Shown one piece after another: positions 4,765-6,274 of a DNA stretch of 6,274 nt. The first letter of the stretch is position 1. Every line of letters starts with the position of its first letter. The stretch covers positions 1 through 6,274 of the forward strand of contig DJBQ01000036.1 in NCBI GenBank assembly GCA_002430125.1, given 5' to 3'. The position numbers and the translations under genes are program-made. The notes below the pieces were generated by a model. That model saw nothing but the letters and a program-made list of their open reading frames with translations, searched no databases and had not been told where the DNA came from. This DNA comes from Rhodobacterales bacterium UBA5972 (GTDB lineage: Bacteria; Pseudomonadota; Alphaproteobacteria; Rhodobacterales; Rhodobacteraceae).

Positions 4765-6274
4765 TCAATCCTTTGGCCTGACCTTCACATAAGACCCCGG
4801 TGCCGCTTCGATCACCGGATGGCTCGAATCACCCGGATTGCGGGCAGGTACCTGCCCACCAGCGCGTTCAGCCAGCCAATCTTTCCAACGCGGCCACCAC
4901 GATCCCTGATTATAGGTCGCACCGGTTTTCCAGCTTTGCGGATCAATCATCGGCGCATCATTGGTGTAATGCCCGTACTTGTTCTTGCTGGGTGGGTTCA
5001 CAATGCCAGCAATATGCCCGCTTTCCGACAGAATAAACGTCTTGTCGCCGCCATAAAGGTTCAACCCCGCAAACGAGCTTTGCCAGTTGGCGATATGGTC
5101 AGTCTCACAGGCAATCGCGCAGATCGGGGTTTGGATATCGCCAAGGTTCAGCTTTTCGCCCAGCATCACAAACTCGCCCTTGGCCAGTTCATTATCCTGA
5201 CACAACTGTCGCAGATATTCCTTGGCCAGGCGCCCGGAAAGATTGGTGCTGTCGCCGTTCCAATAAAGCAAATCAAACGCCGGTGGCGCTTCGCCCAGCA
5301 TGTATGACCGGATCGCCGGGGCGTAAACCAGATCATTGGCGCGCAGATACGAAAACGTCCGCTGCATGAAAAACCGGTGCAAATAGCCGTGTTTATCGAC
5401 CTCAGTTTCGATCCCTTCAAGAAAATCTCTTTCAAGGAACACCCCCATTTCACCGGGTTCAGCGAAATCGGCAATCGTGGTAAAGAACGTCGCAGACTTG
5501 ACGGATTTGTCTTTCTTCTTGGCCATATAGGCCAGCGCGATCGACAGCATGGTGCCTGCGATACAATACCCAATTGCGTTGATCTGCTTTTCGCCAGTGA
5601 TGGCTTTCACCTGATCAATCGCCGTCATGAACCCTTCGGTCATATAGGTATCAAGCCCGACATCGGCATAAGACGCGTCGGGATTAACCCAACTGACGAC
5701 AAAAACCGTGATCCCCTGCTCCACCGCCCATTTGATCAGGCTGTTTTGCGGTTTAAGGTCCAGAATATAAAACTTGTTGATCCATGGCGGGAAAATGATC
5801 AGCGGTGTTTTGTAAACCGTTTCGGTTTTCGGCGCGTATTGAATCAGTTGGAACATCCGGTTCTGAAACACCACCGACCCTTCGCTGGTGGCGATGTTGC
5901 CACCAACCTCGAACGCATCCGGGTCTGACAGCGTCACCGATAAAGCGCCGCTATTTGCCTCGACATCGCGCACAAGGTTTTCCAGCCCGTCAACCAGCGA
6001 TTGCCCCTGTGTGGCGGCAGCTTTTTCTAAAGCATCCGGATTCGTTGCCAGAAAATTTGTCGGCGCCATCAGATCAACGATTTGGCGGGCAAAGAAATTC
6101 ACCCGCTTGCGGTCGTGTTCTTCCAGCCCTTCCAAGTTTTCCACAGCCTTTTCAATCGCCTCGGACGACATCAGGTATTGTTGTTTGACGAAATTGAAAT
6201 ACGGGTTTGTTTTCCACATTTCGTTCTTAAACCGCCGGTCATCCCCGGTTTCTTCGTCGGGTACCAATTTACCG
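4765..6274 (-). CDS. phaC: PhaC, class I polyhydroxyalkanoate synthase (5' end beyond the window)
   Basis: This enzyme polymerises (R)-3-hydroxyacyl-CoA (typically 3-hydroxybutyryl-CoA) at the granule surface. About 502 residues are visible; numbering is from the TTG at 6267. The frame is open to the right edge and that TTG is probably only an internal Leu. Compared with Cupriavidus necator PhaC (from memory C319, D480, H508) roughly 85-90 residues are missing, with no internal deletion suggested. An N-terminal class I block spans 9-80 (DDRRFKNEMW, then NFLATNPDAL), followed by an alpha/beta-hydrolase domain. Catalytic residues are Cys235 in the lipase-like box GYCIAG, Asp390 in CETDHIANW and His418 in SESGHIAGIVNPP. 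FPPWINKFYILDL (159-171), NPDASYADV (195-203), WNGDSTNL (336-343) and GSWWPRWKDWL (455-465) are family hallmarks. The box has Ala where C. necator has the first Gly after C-x. phaP follows after 114 bases. Its promoter and start are outside the window. Confidence 0.96.
   Translation of the reverse strand, partial: GKLVPDEETGDDRRFKNEMWKTNPYFNFVKQQYLMSSEAIEKAVENLEGLEEHDRKRVNFFARQIVDLMAPTNFLATNPDALEKAAATQGQSLVDGLENLVRDVEANSGALSVTLSDPDAFEVGGNIATSEGSVVFQNRMFQLIQYAPKTETVYKTPLIIFPPWINKFYILDLKPQNSLIKWAVEQGITVFVVSWVNPDASYADVGLDTYMTEGFMTAIDQVKAITGEKQINAIGYCIAGTMLSIALAYMAKKKDKSVKSATFFTTIADFAEPGEMGVFLERDFLEGIETEVDKHGYLHRFFMQRTFSYLRANDLVYAPAIRSYMLGEAPPAFDLLYWNGDSTNLSGRLAKEYLRQLCQDNELAKGEFVMLGEKLNLGDIQTPICAIACETDHIANWQSSFAGLNLYGGDKTFILSESGHIAGIVNPPSKNKYGHYTNDAPMIDPQSWKTGATYNQGSWWPRWKDWLAERAGGQVPARNPGDSSHPVIEAAPGSYVKVRPKD

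Noticed and set aside
4705..5307. Plus-strand open frame (200 codons) over phaP upstream DNA and the phaC 3' end
   Set aside because: It runs through the phaP operator and antisense to conserved phaC sequence, with no protein family resemblance.
5377..5928. Plus-strand open frame (183 codons) antisense to phaC
   Set aside because: The opposite strand encodes the conserved PhaC catalytic core, so this is a shadow frame.
6265..6267. TTG at 6267 as the true phaC start
   Set aside because: The frame continues open to the edge (Gly, Lys before it), and class I PhaC proteins have roughly 85-100 more N-terminal residues, so the gene is simply cut by the window.

Overview
The window looks like a chromosomal segment of an alphaproteobacterium, most likely Rhodobacterales (Roseobacter or Paracoccus relatives). 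That placement is an inference. It rests on the gene order phaC, phaP, phaR on one strand, as described for Paracoccus denitrificans, on a short class-2-type phasin, and on moderate GC. No database search was possible.

Layout. On the minus strand, read right to left, lie phaC (class I polyhydroxyalkanoate synthase, N-terminus cut off by the right edge), phaP (phasin), phaR (PHA-responsive repressor), a DAO-family FAD oxidoreductase resembling gamma-glutamylputrescine oxidase, and a LysR-type regulator. On the plus strand at the left edge is a DegT/DnrJ/EryC1/StrS-family PLP aminotransferase. It converges on the LysR gene, and the two share a 4-base TTAA that provides both stop codons. Coding density is high. 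The only sizeable non-coding stretches are two gaps of about 113 bases on either side of phaP, and both carry regulatory structure. There is no gene-free stretch over 300 bases, and no RNA gene, insertion sequence or CRISPR array was seen.

How it works together. PhaC polymerises (R)-3-hydroxyacyl-CoA into PHA, PhaP coats the granule, and PhaR represses phaP (and probably itself) until it is titrated by nascent polymer. The DNA matches this model. A perfect 19-bp TGC-rich inverted repeat is interlaced with a plausible phaP promoter. A second TGC/GCA-rich element lies upstream of phaR, directly after a strong intrinsic terminator that closes the phaP transcript. The flavin oxidoreductase starts about 14 bases after the phaR stop, with its Shine-Dalgarno abutting that stop, so it is probably co-expressed with phaR. 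LysR follows 48 bases later on the same strand. What the oxidoreductase, the LysR regulator and the aminotransferase contribute to PHA metabolism is not shown by the sequence.

The PHA system itself is known biology. The points most worth a second look are the operator architecture, the coupling of phaR to an amine-oxidase-like flavoenzyme, the shared-stop convergence, and a short inverted repeat in the aminotransferase leader that carries a word also found in the phaP operator.
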